DNA of 64,000 nt from Hibiscus mutabilis (Eukaryota; Streptophyta; Magnoliopsida; Malvales; Malvaceae). Positions 22,330-33,720 of this stretch are shown piece by piece. The notes under the pieces are model-generated. The model had not been told where the DNA came from. It was given only the letters and a program-made list of their open reading frames with translations, and ran no database searches. Position numbers and translations under genes: made by a program. The stretch lies in assembly GCA_019671005.1 (NCBI GenBank), contig CM033744.1, positions 8,734,128 to 8,798,127 of the forward strand, in the 5' to 3' direction. Every line of letters starts with the position of its first letter. Position 1 is the stretch's first letter.

Positions 22330-23200
22330 ATCCAACCCAAAATTTTATAAACCCTAAACCCTAAAAATTTTATAAACCCTAAAACCTAAAAATATAAACA
22401 TTAAACCCTAAAAAGTTTATAAACCTCAAACCCTAAAAACTATAGTTAGTGTATGCTTTAAAAAAATCTCTAAATCCTAAACTCTAAAAAATATAGTTAG
22501 TGCACGATTTAAAAAATTTATAATCCTTAAAAATTTTATAAACCATAAACCCTAAAAATTTATAAACCCTAAACCCTAAGAATCTAAAACCCTAAAAATT
22601 ATACGATCTAAAACCTAAAAATTTTATAAACCCTAAACCCTAAAAATATGTAAACTCTAAACCCTAAAAATTATAGTTAGTACATGATTTTATAAATTTA
22701 TAAACCCTAAACCCTAAAAAATTATAGTTAGTACATGATTTTAAAAATTTATAAACCCTAAAATTTAAAAAAATTTATAAACCCTAAACTCCTAAAAAAA
22801 AATATGTAAACACTAAACCCTAAAAATTATAGTTAGCACATGATTTAACTTTTTTATAGACCTAAACCATATACCCTAAAAATTATAGTTAGTGCATGAT
22901 TTAAAAAATCTCTAAACCCTAAATCCTAAATCCTAAAAATTATAGTTAGTACATGATTTAAAAATTATAAACCCTAAAAATTTTATGAACCCTAAATCCT
23001 AAACCCTAAAAATTATAGTTAGTGTACGGTTTATGGTTTTTAACTTAATTAATAATTTTAGGGTTTAGGGTTTATAAAATTTTTAGGGTTTAAGGTTTAT
23101 AAATTTTTAAATCGTACAGTAACTATATTTTTTAAGGGTTTAGAGATTTTTTAAATCATGCACTACCTATAGTTTAGGGATTATAAATTTTTAGGGTTTA
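22330..23200. repeat. Telomere-like CCCTAAA words, inverted about the foldback centre (unit 1)
   Basis: Roughly two dozen CCCTAAA-type words occur in the left arm, usually as AACCCTAAACCCTAAAAAT separated by TTATAGTTAGT(G/A)CATGATTT. After about 23035 the words are inverted (GGGTTTAGGGTTT). They are interspersed, not a pure array, so this is not a chromosome end. Confidence 0.85.
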
Positions 23201-23310
23201 TGGTTTATAAAATTTTGGGTTAGATATTTTTATGCATCATAAGTGTGTCATGTTCGAATCCCCTAAAATCACATTTGATTCTTTTTTCATTGTGCTTCTT
23301 GTCATAAATA

Positions 23311-23376
23311 TGTGTCTAGCCTAGTGGCAGAGGCTTTCCCCTACAGCCAAGGGATTGTGGGTTATTCCCCCAGCTA
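23311..23376 (+). other. tRNA-like segment in the right foldback arm (unit 1)
   Basis: Inverted partner of 22141-22208. It keeps the A-box-like TCTAGCCTAGTGG but its B box has decayed to GGTTATTCCCC. Confidence 0.5.
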
Positions 23377-23778
23377 CATTAGTGCAATGCTTTGATTTTT
23401 CTCTCTAATAAGGTGGCGACACGTGTCACCACCTGATTGGAGGAGGAAAATAAATTAATTTAATTAAATAAAAATAGATAAAGTCCTCCAATAAGGTGGC
23501 GACACGTGTCACCACCTAATTGAATAATTAATTATTTTATTAAATTGAAACTAGGATTAAATTAATTAAATGTGAAAACCGCGGGGACTAAATGTGTAAT
23601 TATACAAGTTTCTGTTAACTGCCACGTCAACATCTCCGTTAGGTTTTAACGACTGATGGCTATATTGGAATCATATCAATAGTTGAGTGGTCATTTTGAA
23701 AAAAATGAAAGATCGGTGGTCATTTCGGCACCAACCCCAAAGATCGGTGGTCTCCCGTATAGTTTACCCTATAAATAA

Positions 23779-23850
23779 AAACAAGAAACTGAAACTAGAT
23801 AAAGAGAAATGTAACCATTTGTTAGAAGAAGGAATGAGGGAATAGGCAAG
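23779..23850 (-). pseudogene. Exon-1 region of the coiled-coil gene family (unit 1)
   Basis: The minus strand carries ACAAATG followed by GTTACA, matching the ATG-plus-donor junction of the genes at 2329 and 61850. The surrounding AAAGAGAAAT and AGAAGAAGGA text is also shared. It is separated from its exon-2 relative (21478-21715) by the foldback MULE. Confidence 0.55.
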
Positions 23851-23950
23851 ATGGGAGATGAGAGGAGGGGGTGTAAGTTGATACTGTGTAAGAAAATGAA
23901 AGGGATATATATAGTGTAGATCTCGAGAAGGACAGAAGGACAACAAGAAT

Positions 23951-24574
23951 TAGAGGTGGCAAACGGGTCATTCAGTTCGGTTTCAGTTCGGGTTATTTCG
24001 GTTCTGACTTCATTCAGTTTAAATTCAGTTCAATTCGGTTTGGGTCTGGTTCAATTTTAGTTCGGGTATTGGGTCAGGACGTCGAGTCGGTTGACTTTCG
24101 GTTCGATTGATTTCGGTTCAGTTATTTTCGGATCAGTTGATTTCGGGTCAGTTGATTTCGGGTCGGGTCAATATCGGGTTAATAGGAGATCGATCGGTTT
24201 TAGTCGGGTTTTTAGGCCGAGTTAGGTATTTCAACCCTATATATGACTTTATATAGCATGTATATTTGACTTTTTGGTAAGTTGTATGACAGTTCACATC
24301 TCATCTTTATTTATTTATTTTAATATATTTTCTTAATTTCGGGTTGCCTTCGGTTTGGTTGCTTTCAGTTCGGGTGAAATCGGTTTGGTTCCATTCGGTT
24401 CGATGAAAATCGGTTCAGGTCAATTTTCGGTTCAACTGAACTTCGATTCGGTTTCGGTTCGGTTTATTTCGAGTTTCAGATCAAATTTAGGCTATCGTGT
24501 TCAGGTTAATTTCGAGTCTCGGTTCAAATAAATCGGTTCAGTTCTCGGGTCTCGGGTAAAGTTTGCCAGGTCTA
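23951..24574. mobile_element. hAT-like element with TTCGGTT-type minisatellite (unit 1)
   Basis: The ends are TAGAGGTGGCAAACGGGTC and, inverted, TAGACCTGGCAAACTTTACC. The 8-bp flanks are ACAAGAAT (23943-23950) and GCAAGAAT (24575-24582). The interior is filled with degenerate TTCGGTTCGG words on one strand. No coding content. Confidence 0.75.
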
Positions 24575-24582
24575 GCAAGAAT

Positions 24583-25190
24583 GTACTCAGCAGAACAAGT
24601 TTCAAATCATACATTGTTTATGCCGCCATTTCAAACCACAAAGGGAACAAACAATACAAGGCAAAAATGACAAAGTAATCCAAATTCCACGTGAGCATGA
24701 CTATCCAACATTGTTTGTGTCATATCACGACGACAAATAAATTGTTTGTATTAAAATATTTAAATCCGATAATTCTGTTTGGGTAACCTAAAGAGATTGT
24801 TTCTATTGGCTAATTTAGCATTGTTTCTCCAAAAAAAAAGTTGAAAAGTGATTTGAAAAAACACTGTTCAATGATATCTAAATTCTTTAGGGTTATAATA
24901 TCAACTTAAATTTGGATAAAATATATTAATAAATAAATATTTTTTAACGATTATACTATTTAATGAAAAAATATATAATTTAAAGTAGTTTTTATCTTAA
25001 AAAAATAATAAAATTTTTAAATTAAAAAATAATTTAATAATCATATAATTATATATAGTGGCGAGGGATGTTGGGCCAAGGGGCCCGGCCCCTGCTGTAA
25101 AATATTTTTACCCTTAGATTATAATCCTCGTGTATATAAACTTCTGTTATGAATTTATTTTACCCTAGGATTAAAAACATTGCGCGTGTG
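24583..25190. other. AT-rich intergenic DNA (unit 1)
   Basis: No gene or element boundary was recognised. It includes AT-rich runs and a GC-rich palindromic phrase, AAGGGGCCCGGCCCC, near 25078. Confidence 0.4.
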
Positions 25191-25330
25191 TATCCTATGT
25201 TTTGTCAGATAAAGCAAAGAATTTGCAATATCCAGAGCCATGGAAACGACACCTTGGTATCCTGTGTTTTGTCAGATAAAGCATAGAATTAGCAATATCC
25301 ATTAACAGAATCAAAGCCATCATTAACAGA
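25191..25330 (-). pseudogene. Exon-2 start fragment of the coiled-coil gene family (unit 1)
   Basis: The minus strand contains ACAAAACACAG followed by GATACCAAGG and GTCGTTTCCATGGCTCTGG. This corresponds to the intron-exon 2 junction of the gene at 61741. The intron part is repeated about 65 bp apart (25191 and 25256). A second copy lies at 30048-30187 in unit 2. Confidence 0.7.
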
Positions 25331-25748
25331 TAACAACTTAAGTTCATATAAAAATAGCTAGCTTCGTATTTCACCGGAGTTTTGTTCCTCTCTTCAATTT
25401 GCTCTAGGATCGAAAGTTTTTTGTTCAGGCTCGTGGAGAAGAGGTGGTTTTCGGGAGTGTCCAGATTGGGGCAAGTCAGAACTGGTAGGAAAGAGTTCCT
25501 ACAATCAAGATGTGCCTGGGACGGGTAATTTTGCATGGCGGTGCGTACCAAGGCGAGCAGTCCTTATGGGGGGACAACCGAATCAGAGTCTGGTGCTCTT
25601 TATGGGGAGAGAGGTCCTTATGGGCTGACAATCAAGCCAGATTCCGAGTTGAGAGCAAGCCAAGGTGTGCGGAAGGAAGCTCCAAGATCGATCTCAACAT
25701 TGTTCGAGATGCGCGACGAGGGCGTCGCCAAGTTTGGTGGGGGGAGAT

Positions 25749-26329
25749 TGTCACGGGCCGCCAACCAAGGCCCGAGTCATTGGCACCACGGGGTGCACAC
25801 CAGGGTTCCCAAAAGGTTCAAATAGAGATCTTGGGCCCAAAGAGACCACCAGACTTATCCCGATCCGTGGGAGATTCTAGAAGGCATATCCATCCACTTT
25901 GACCTATGTAAACTTGCCTTGTATACATAGGATTTGTTACCATAGATAGATGGGAATATTCCAGGATTGTACCATTGTGGTTGGTGGGCTTTGATCTTAG
26001 CCGTCGATGTAAATTTGTATAGACCGTCGAATTAGGGGGAACTCAACTATAAATAGAGGCCTTCCCCTCCTCATTTCATGTATCCAAGTTTCCAAGGAAT
26101 AAAGACATATACTCTAAATCCTCTGAGTGTTCTTTCTTTGTTCTTGAGCGTTCTTTCGAAGTTCTTCGCTCATCTCTTTTGATCCGATTCCGCGTAGAAC
26201 GTTTTGCGTTTGTCGGTGCTTGGGAGTTTGATCTTTCGAGGGGGTTGAAAAGGCTTACTTAGGCGTTTATCTTGAGTCACATCGCCTAAGGCCGCACGGT
26301 GGGCTGGTTGGAACTCTAGCCACATGACA
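25749..26329 (+). repeat. Third TR-GAG LTR (in unit 2)
   Basis: Copy of 20891-21471 at +4858. It has no 5' partner of its own beyond the duplicated 3' tail of the internal region. Confidence 0.92.
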
Positions 26330-26335
26330 ATATGC

Positions 26336-26573
26336 ACTGGCATTTCTGGCTCAACTTGCGGCGTCAAAGTTGATCATAGTCAGAATAGAATTCATCATAG
26401 CTTTCTCACCGAAATTCCTGGCAATCTAGAGGTCGTCATTCTCAATCGCTTCTACAAAAACCATGAAATCATGAACCAATCTTTCATTCTCCACTTGCTT
26501 AGCCTTCATGTCCTGCTTCTTAATCATGAGCATGGAACACTCCCTGGCTTTGTCATGGCAATGTCATGTCGGG
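26336..26573 (-). pseudogene. Fragment of the coiled-coil gene family (unit 2)
   Basis: Second copy of 21478-21715, with the same stops. Confidence 0.8.
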
Positions 26574-26615
26574 GGTCATGTTTGATCAAGCAAAATCCAA
26601 TTAAATTAAAAATAA

Positions 26616-28628
26616 GGGTAAACTATACGGGAGTCCATCGATCTTTGGGGTTGGTGTCGAAATAACCACCAATTTTTTAATTTTGTCAAAATGACCACTC
26701 AACTATTGATATGGTTCCAATATAGCCACCAGCTGTTAAAACCTAACGGAGAGTCTGACGTGGCAGTTAATAGAAACTTAGATAATTACACATTTAGTCC
26801 CCGCAATTTATACATTTAATCAATTTAGTCCTAGTTTCAATTTAATAAAATAAATTAATTATTCAATTAGGTGGTGACACATGCCACCACCTTATTGGAG
26901 GACTTTATATATTTTTATTTAATTAAATTAATTTATTTTTCTCCTCCACGTGTCACCACCTTATTGGAGAGAAAAATCAAAGCATTGCACAAATGTAGTT
27001 GGGGGGAATCGAACCCACATACCCTTGGGTGTAGGGGAAAGCCTCTGCCACTCGTCTAGGCACATATTTATGACATGAAACACAAAATTTAATATATGAG
27101 TTATATGATTGTTAATGCCATGAAAAAGGAATTAAATGTGATTTTAGGGGATTCGAACATGACACACTTATGATGCATAAAAACATCCAACCCAAAATTT
27201 TATAAACCCTAAACCCTAAAAATTTTATAAACCCTAAAACCTAAAAATATAAACATTAAACCCTAAAAAGTTTATAAACCTCAAACCCTAAAAACTATAG
27301 TTAGTGTATGCTTTAAAAAAATCTCTAAATCCTAAACTCTAAAAAATATAGTTAGTGCACGATTTAAAAAATTTATAATCCTTAAAAATTTTATAAACCA
27401 TAAACCCTAAAAATTTATAAACCCTAAACCCTAAGAATCTAAAACCCTAAAAATTATACGATCTAAAACCTAAAAATTTTATAAACCCTAAACCCTAAAA
27501 ATATGTAAACTCTAAACCCTAAAAATTATAGTTAGTACATGATTTTATAAATTTATAAACCCTAAACCCTAAAAAATTATAGTTAGTACATGATTTTAAA
27601 AATTTATAAACCCTAAACCCTAAAAAATTTATAAACCCTAAACTCCTAAACCCAAAAAAATATGTAAACACTAAACCCTAAAAATTATAGTTAGCACATG
27701 ATTTAACTTTTTTATAGACCTAAACCATATACCCTAAAAATTATAGTTAGTGCATGATTTAAAAAATCTCTAAACCCTAAATCCTAAATCCTAAAAATTA
27801 TAGTTAGTACATGATTTAAAAATTATAAACCCTAAAAATTTTATGAACCCTAAATCCTAAACCCTAAAAATTATAGTTAGTGTACGGTTTATGGTTTTTA
27901 ACTTAATTAATAATTTTAGGGTTTAGGGTTTATAAAATTTTTAGGGTTTAAGGTTTATAAATTTTTAAATCGTACAGTAACTATATTTTTTAAGGGTTTA
28001 GAGATTTTTTAAATCATGCACTACCTATAGTTTAGGGATTATAAATTTTTAGGGTTTATGGTTTATAAAATTTTGGGTTAGATATTTTTATGCATCATAA
28101 GTGTGTCATGTTCGAATCCCCTAAAATCACATTTGATTCTTTTTTCATTGTGCTTCTTGTCATAAATATGTGTCTAGCCTAGTGGCAGAGGCTTTCCCCT
28201 ACAGCAACCAAGGGATTGTGGGTTATTCCCCCAGCTACATTAGTGCAATGCTTTGATTTTTCTCTCTAATAAGGTGGCGACACGTGTCACCACCTGATTG
28301 GAGGAGGAAAATAAATTAATTTAATTAAATAAAAATAGATAAAGTCCTCCAATAAGGTGGCGACACGTGTCACCACCTAATTGAATAATTAATTATTTTA
28401 TTAAATTGAAACTAGGATTAAATTAATTAAATGTGAAAAACATGGGGACTAAATGTGTAATTATACAAGTTTACATTAATCGCCACGTCAACATCTCCGT
28501 TAGGTTTTAACGATGATGGCTATATTGGAATCATATCAATAGTTGAGTGGTCATTTTGAAAAAATGAAAGATCGGTGGTCATTTTTGGCACCAACCCCAA
28601 AGATCGGTGGTCTCCGTATAGTTTACCC
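26616..28628. mobile_element. Foldback MULE with telomere-like interior (unit 2)
   Basis: Duplicate of 21758-23769, including both tRNA-like segments (26996-27063 on - and 28169-28237 on +). It arose by the tandem duplication, not by a second transposition, because all flanks are copied too. Confidence 0.88.
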
Positions 28629-28810
28629 TATAAATAAAAACAAGAAATCTGAAACTAGATAAAGAGAAATGTAACCATTTGTTAGAAGAAGGAATGAGGG
28701 AATAGGCAAGATGGGAGATGAGAGGAGGGGGTGTAAGTTGATCTTGTGTAAGAAAATGAAAGGGATATATATAGTGTAGATCTCGAGAAAGGATGAAGGA
28801 CAACAAGAAT

Positions 28811-29431
28811 TAGAGGTGGCAAGCGGGTCATTGATTCGGTTTTTGATTCGGGTTATTTCGGTTCTGACTTCATTCAGTTTAAATTCAGTTCAATTCGGTT
28901 TGGGTCTGGTTCAATTTTAGTTCGGGTATTGGGTCAGGACGTCGAGTCGGTTGACTTTCGGTTCGATTGATTTCGGTTCAGTTATTTTCGGATCAGTTGA
29001 TTTCGGGTCAGTTGATTTCGGGTCGGGTCAATATCGGGTTAATAGGAGATCGATCGGTTTTAGTCGGGTTTTTAGGCCGAGTTAGGTATTTCAACCCTAT
29101 ATATGACTTTATATAGCATGTATATTTGACTTTTTGGTAAGTTGTATGACAGTTCACATCTCATCTTTATTTATTTATTTTAATATATTTTCTTAATTTC
29201 GGGTTGCCTTCGGTTTGGTTGCTTTCAGTTCGGGTGAAATCGGTTTGGTTCCATTCGGTTCGATGAAAATCGGTTCAGGTCAATTTTGGTTCAATCGAAC
29301 TTGATTGGTTTCGGTTCGGTTTATTTGAGTTTTGAGATCAAATTTAGGCTATCGTGTTCAGGTTAATTTCGAGTCTCGGTTCAAATAAATCGGTTCAGTT
29401 CTCGGGTCTCGGGTAAAGTTTGCCAGGTCTA
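28811..29431. mobile_element. hAT-like element with minisatellite (unit 2)
   Basis: Duplicate of 23951-24574. Several small differences from unit 1 are concentrated here, many of them missing or changed C bases in TTCGG-type words. Confidence 0.72.
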
Positions 29432-30634
29432 GCAAGAATGTACTCAGCAGAACAAGTTTCAAATCATACATTGTTTATGCCGCCATTTCAAACCACAAAG
29501 GGAACAAACAATACAAGGCAAAAATGACAAAGTAATCCAAATTCCACGTGAGCATGACTATCCAACATTGTTTGTGTCATATCACGACGACAAATAAATT
29601 GTTTGTATTAAAATATTTAAATCCGATAATTCTGTTTGGGTAACCTAAAGAGATTGTTTCTATTGGCTAATTTAGCATTGTTTCTCCAAAAAAAAAGTTG
29701 AAAAGTGATTTGAAAAAACACTGTTCAATGATATCTAAATTCTTTAGGGTTATAATATCAACTTAAATTTGGATAAAATATATTAATAAATAAATATTTT
29801 TTAACGATTATACTATTTAATGAAAAAATATATAATTTAAAGTAGTTTTTATCTTAAAAAAATAATAAAATTTTTAAATTAAAAAATAATTTAATAATCA
29901 TATAATTATATATAGTGGCGAGGGATGTTGGGCCAAGGGGCCCGGCCCCTGCTGTAAAATATTTTTACCCTTAGATTATAATCCTCGTGTATATAAACTT
30001 CTGTTATGAATTTATTTTACCCTAGGATTAAAAACATTGCGCGTGTGTATCCTATGTTTTGTCAGATAAAGCAAAGAATTTGCAATATCCAGAGCCATGG
30101 AAACGACACCTTGGTATCCTGTGTTTTGTCAGATAAAGCATAGAATTAGCAATATCCATTAACAGAATCAAAGCCATCATTAACAGATAACAACTTAAGT
30201 TCATATAAAAATAGCTAGCTTCGTATTTCACCGGAGTTTTGTTCCTCTCTTCAATTTGCTCTAGGATCGAAAGTTTTTTGTTCAGGCTCGTGGAGAAGAG
30301 GTGGTTTCCCCTCTCTTTTTGAGCTGTCGGCCTTACGTCTCCTTGTCGGTTATGAAAGGTAGAAGTTTTCTCGTTATGGATGAGTGGGTTTTGACTTAAC
30401 CTTAGATTTTTTGAAGGTTTTCTGGCTCCTCCTCATCTGTAAGGTCTGTTTCCTCTCCTTTCTGCTTTGGTTTGCTTCTTAAATCAGGATTTGTGCTTGA
30501 TCTTTTATCTTTGTTTGGAATGCCTTTGCTTTTTGAGGGTTAGTTGTGAGTTTTCTTTGAGTTTTCTAGCTTCGACCATCCTTTCTCTTTCCCCCTCTTC
30601 ATCGGCGAGCCTTGTTATAAGCCAGCCGGGAACT

Positions 30635-30943
30635 ATGAAAATTATTAGCTTGAATGTTCGGGGATTAAGAAAACCCCGGACAGTCTGTCAACTCCGATAT
30701 ATAATGCGTGACATCAACCCTTCTGTTGTCTTCTTTATTGAAACAAAGCTACAAAAAACTAAAATGGGCTCAGTTCAAAAGCTTTGTGGTTTCTCGAATG
30801 GTCTGGATTTGAATTCTACTGGTCGTAGCGGGGGTCTTTCAATTGGATGGAAGGATAGTTGTTTTGTGTCTCTCCGATCTTACTCAGACCGACACATTGA
30901 TGTCATGATTAACGAAGATTTAGATGGTTTAAATTGGCGCTAG
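30635..30943 (+). pseudogene. LINE ORF2 endonuclease domain, truncated
   Basis: The frame starts MKIISLNVRGLRKPRTV, the N-terminal Asn-containing motif of AP-endonuclease-type LINEs. The metal-binding Glu follows in VVFFIETK, then RSGGLSIGW. It breaks off at LNWR where foreign DNA begins. The open frame extends upstream to 30467, but MKII is the usual start. Confidence 0.85.
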
Positions 30944-32340
30944 TACGAGCAATAAGGAAAGATAAATAAATATGTACTTCATGCTAATCATAAACGAAAT
31001 CATGCAAGCTAGTACGAGCAATAAGGAAAGATAAATAAATATGTGGCGCTAGCATAATCGCCTAAACACATGCCATAGCACAACAGCACCTCAACAATAC
31101 ATCAACATAAAGATAAACAAATCAGGAGTGAGGCCCTATGTCATCCGACACTGGGAGACCCACCCATGCTCGGAATCTCTCATCGAGCTGCTCGGAATCT
31201 CGCATCGAGCGGTATACTCGAAATCTCTCATCGAGTCTTCGCTCGAAATCTCTCATCGAGTCTTCGCTCGGAATCTCTCATCGAGCGGGGCTCGGAATCT
31301 TGCATCGAGCAAATATCATCACCCATAATCTCACATCGGATGACCTTCATGTGTTGCAACACTCACCCACTGGGTATCCGGATCCCATCAAACAAAGACT
31401 CATAACTAAACAAATGCCCTACCTGGCACGTAAACATACATGATCCGCCACGGATCCATACAAGTGCCCTACCTGGCACACAACCATCAAACGACCCACC
31501 ACAAGTCCCTATTGTTGCTATTACAACCAATCATGCATTATCGAGTTGTTACGTTTTATGGAAGAGTAATACAATTCATTCCTATCAATTCACATATTAT
31601 CGTCTATTAATGTAATAACCACTTGTTAAACATATTCGTTAATTTCCATCATCAACTAACCTTTTGGCCAAATAATATTAACTACCGATTCCATAAGCGA
31701 TTATCGAGTATAAGCCGATATTAATTACGATGTCTTATTCTACTCCTAAAGCTTACGAGAGTCATTATAGTTTGTTTCTAGCGCATTAAAATCACTTAAT
31801 CGAACATATTATTATATTCAGGTAATACACGAGGAATCATCATAAATCAGTCATACAATCAGATAATCATACGGATATTCAAACAATCCTATACGGTCTC
31901 TACAATTCATGACAGTCTCAACATTCTCAAGCTCATCAAGTATCATAATAATTATCAAGCCTTGCAATAACAGTACAGACACATGCGTATTACTCATCTC
32001 TTATTTTGCAACCACTAACATACAAAGCAATTACACTTATAATGCTCATGAAGCATTTTGGAGTTTGAAGTGTACTAACCTTGTGCTGACATCGCTAAAA
32101 TCCTCATCATAGCTTCCCAAAATATCACTTGGTCCAATAATCGACTCCGATCAATCCTCGCATATCAACAATTAAAAAAAACACTTAAACTCCAAACACC
32201 TCCTAAGCCAAGCGAAGGGCCAAACACATAAAAATAGCTTACCGGGTTTGAATTTGGCAAAATGTACTGCACCATTGGATTCGGAACGTCGAGAAAAAAA
32301 GTCGATGTCGGTCAATGACGGTCAACGGTCAACGTCGGTC
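30944..32340 (-). mobile_element. LTR fragment of a Gypsy-type family, inverted inside the LINE
   Basis: Its reverse complement matches parts of the solo LTR at 36954-39528. Shared words include TTATTGCTCGTACTAGC, CTTCATGAGCATTATAAGTG and TTTGCCAAATTC. A segment with GCTAGTACGAGCAATAAGG occurs twice (30943 and 31009). No coding domain was found. Confidence 0.75.
31166..31320. repeat. Short minisatellite, 22-26-bp units
   Basis: About six units of the form CTCGGAATCTCTCATCGAG plus a variable spacer, with a diverged seventh. It is open in all three + frames, which explains three overlapping ORFs here; none is a gene. Confidence 0.85.
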
Positions 32341-32349
32341 AACGGCGGA

Positions 32350-32830
32350 CGGCGGCAAGGATTATGAGATACTTCATTCCTTCAAAAACAAGAAAGTTGG
32401 CACACAAGGTTCCTTTGCTCTCAAACTTGATATGAGCAAAGCCTATGATAGAGTGGAGTGGCCTTTTATCCTACTAAAAATGGGATTGTCCTCTAATTGG
32501 GTTCATCTTATTATGAACTGTATTTCTTCCGTATCCTATTCAATGGTTATTAATGGTTCAATTGATGATAATTTTGTTCCATCACGAGGCTTGCGACAAG
32601 AAGATCCATTAAGTCCATACATCATTCTCATTTGTAGTGAAGGATTGTCTTCTCTTTTACGTACAGCTTCTATAGTCGGAAATCTTAAGGGAGCTCAGAT
32701 TGTACTTGGTGCCCCTTTGGTCACGCAGCTTTTTTTCGCCGATGATAGTCTAATTTTCAGAGAAACCACTGCTTCAGGAGCAATCAATCTTAAGAATCTG
32801 CTACAACAATATTGTCAATGCTCGGGTTAA
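32350..32830 (+). pseudogene. LINE reverse transcriptase domain, partial
   Basis: Motifs in order: LKLDMSKAYDRVEW, SRGLRQEDPLSPY and the catalytic FADDS (the usual FADD box) near 32740. The frame stops at 32830 and downstream LINE sequence needs several frame changes. Confidence 0.9.
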
Positions 32831-33720
32831 TTGGTCAAATTTGACAAGTCGGGAGTCTTTTTTAGCTTAAATGTCATTGATGACAATCGATGAGATGTTT
32901 GCATCATCCTGTAAGTTGTTATTGCCTCCAATTTTGAAAAATATCTCGGTCTCCTGGCCATTGTTGGGCGTAACAAGAAAGAGCTTTTGTAAGCCTTAAA
33001 GATCGTTTTGATAAACGCCTAAATTGTTGGAGCTATAGATGCTTGTCTATGGGAGGAAAGGAAGTTTTCATTAAATCTGTTCTGCAAGCTATTCCTTTGT
33101 TTGTTATGTCTTGCTTCCTTATCTGTAGTTCGTTTTGTAAGGAGCTCGAGGCTTAAGCTGCTAGATTCTGGTGGCAAAAATCTTCATCTAAGAGATGGAT
33201 TCATTGGTGCACTCGGGCTGACCTATGCAGTTTGAACGAAAATAGGGGAATGGGAGGATCTTGCAAAATTCAACATCGCGTTACTGGCTAACAAGGATGG
33301 AGACTTGTGTGTAACCCCGATTCTCTTATTACTAGACTTTTTGAGCAAAATATCACCCACATTCTTTCTTCTTATCTTCTCGAGTTGACTCTAATCCTTC
33401 TCTAACTTGGAGGAGTATATAGTGTACTAGAAGTGCTCTGAAAAAACGACTTTGCTTGTATATTGGAAATGGATCATCGGTGTCAATCTGGGATGATCAT
33501 TGATTGCCTTTTTTTATCTTGCAAAGATTATTTCTCCTCAGAAACATGAAATAGCTCTCATTTCGGATCTGATTAATCAAGATAAAAGCAATGGGATAGG
33601 GTGTTGATTGACTCTTATTTTTCTGAAGAAGAAGCTGCCTTTATTTCCAGTCTCTCTCTCTCTCGATTTTTCCATGATGAAACACTTATATAGAGTGGTG
33701 AACATTCAAGAATTTTCTCT

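Larger units (their letters stand above)
21758..23769. mobile_element. Foldback MULE with telomere-like interior (unit 1)
   Basis: The ends are GGGTAAACTATACGGGAG and its complement CTCCCGTATAGTTTACCC. The 9-bp flanks are TAAAAATAA (21749-21757) and TATAAATAA (23770-23778), with one mismatch. The arms pair over hundreds of bases and meet near 23035. The left arm is longer because it has extra CCCTAAA-type words. No protein-coding content was recognised, so the element is non-autonomous. Confidence 0.88.
20593..25450 (+). repeat. Tandem duplication unit 1 (4858 bp)
   Basis: It starts inside the 3' internal part of the TR-GAG element (TCGGGAGTGTCC) and ends in what becomes the LINE 5' region (GAGGTGGTTT). 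Everything from 20593 onward recurs at +4858 (+4855 after small indels). The second unit follows head to tail with no spacer. Confidence 0.95.
25451..30307 (+). repeat. Tandem duplication unit 2 (about 4857 bp)
   Basis: Head-to-tail repeat of 20593-25450, highly similar by eye, with clustered small differences in the MULE ends and in the hAT-like minisatellite. Unit 2 alone continues into the LINE at 30308. Confidence 0.95.

Noticed and set aside
22330..23200. True telomere or chromosome end
   Set aside because: The CCCTAAA words are interspersed with other sequence, inverted about a centre, and enclosed within MULE ends with a target duplication.
31138..31443. Three overlapping ORFs rich in Ser and Glu
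   Set aside because: They come from a short minisatellite in an LTR fragment that lacks stops by chance.
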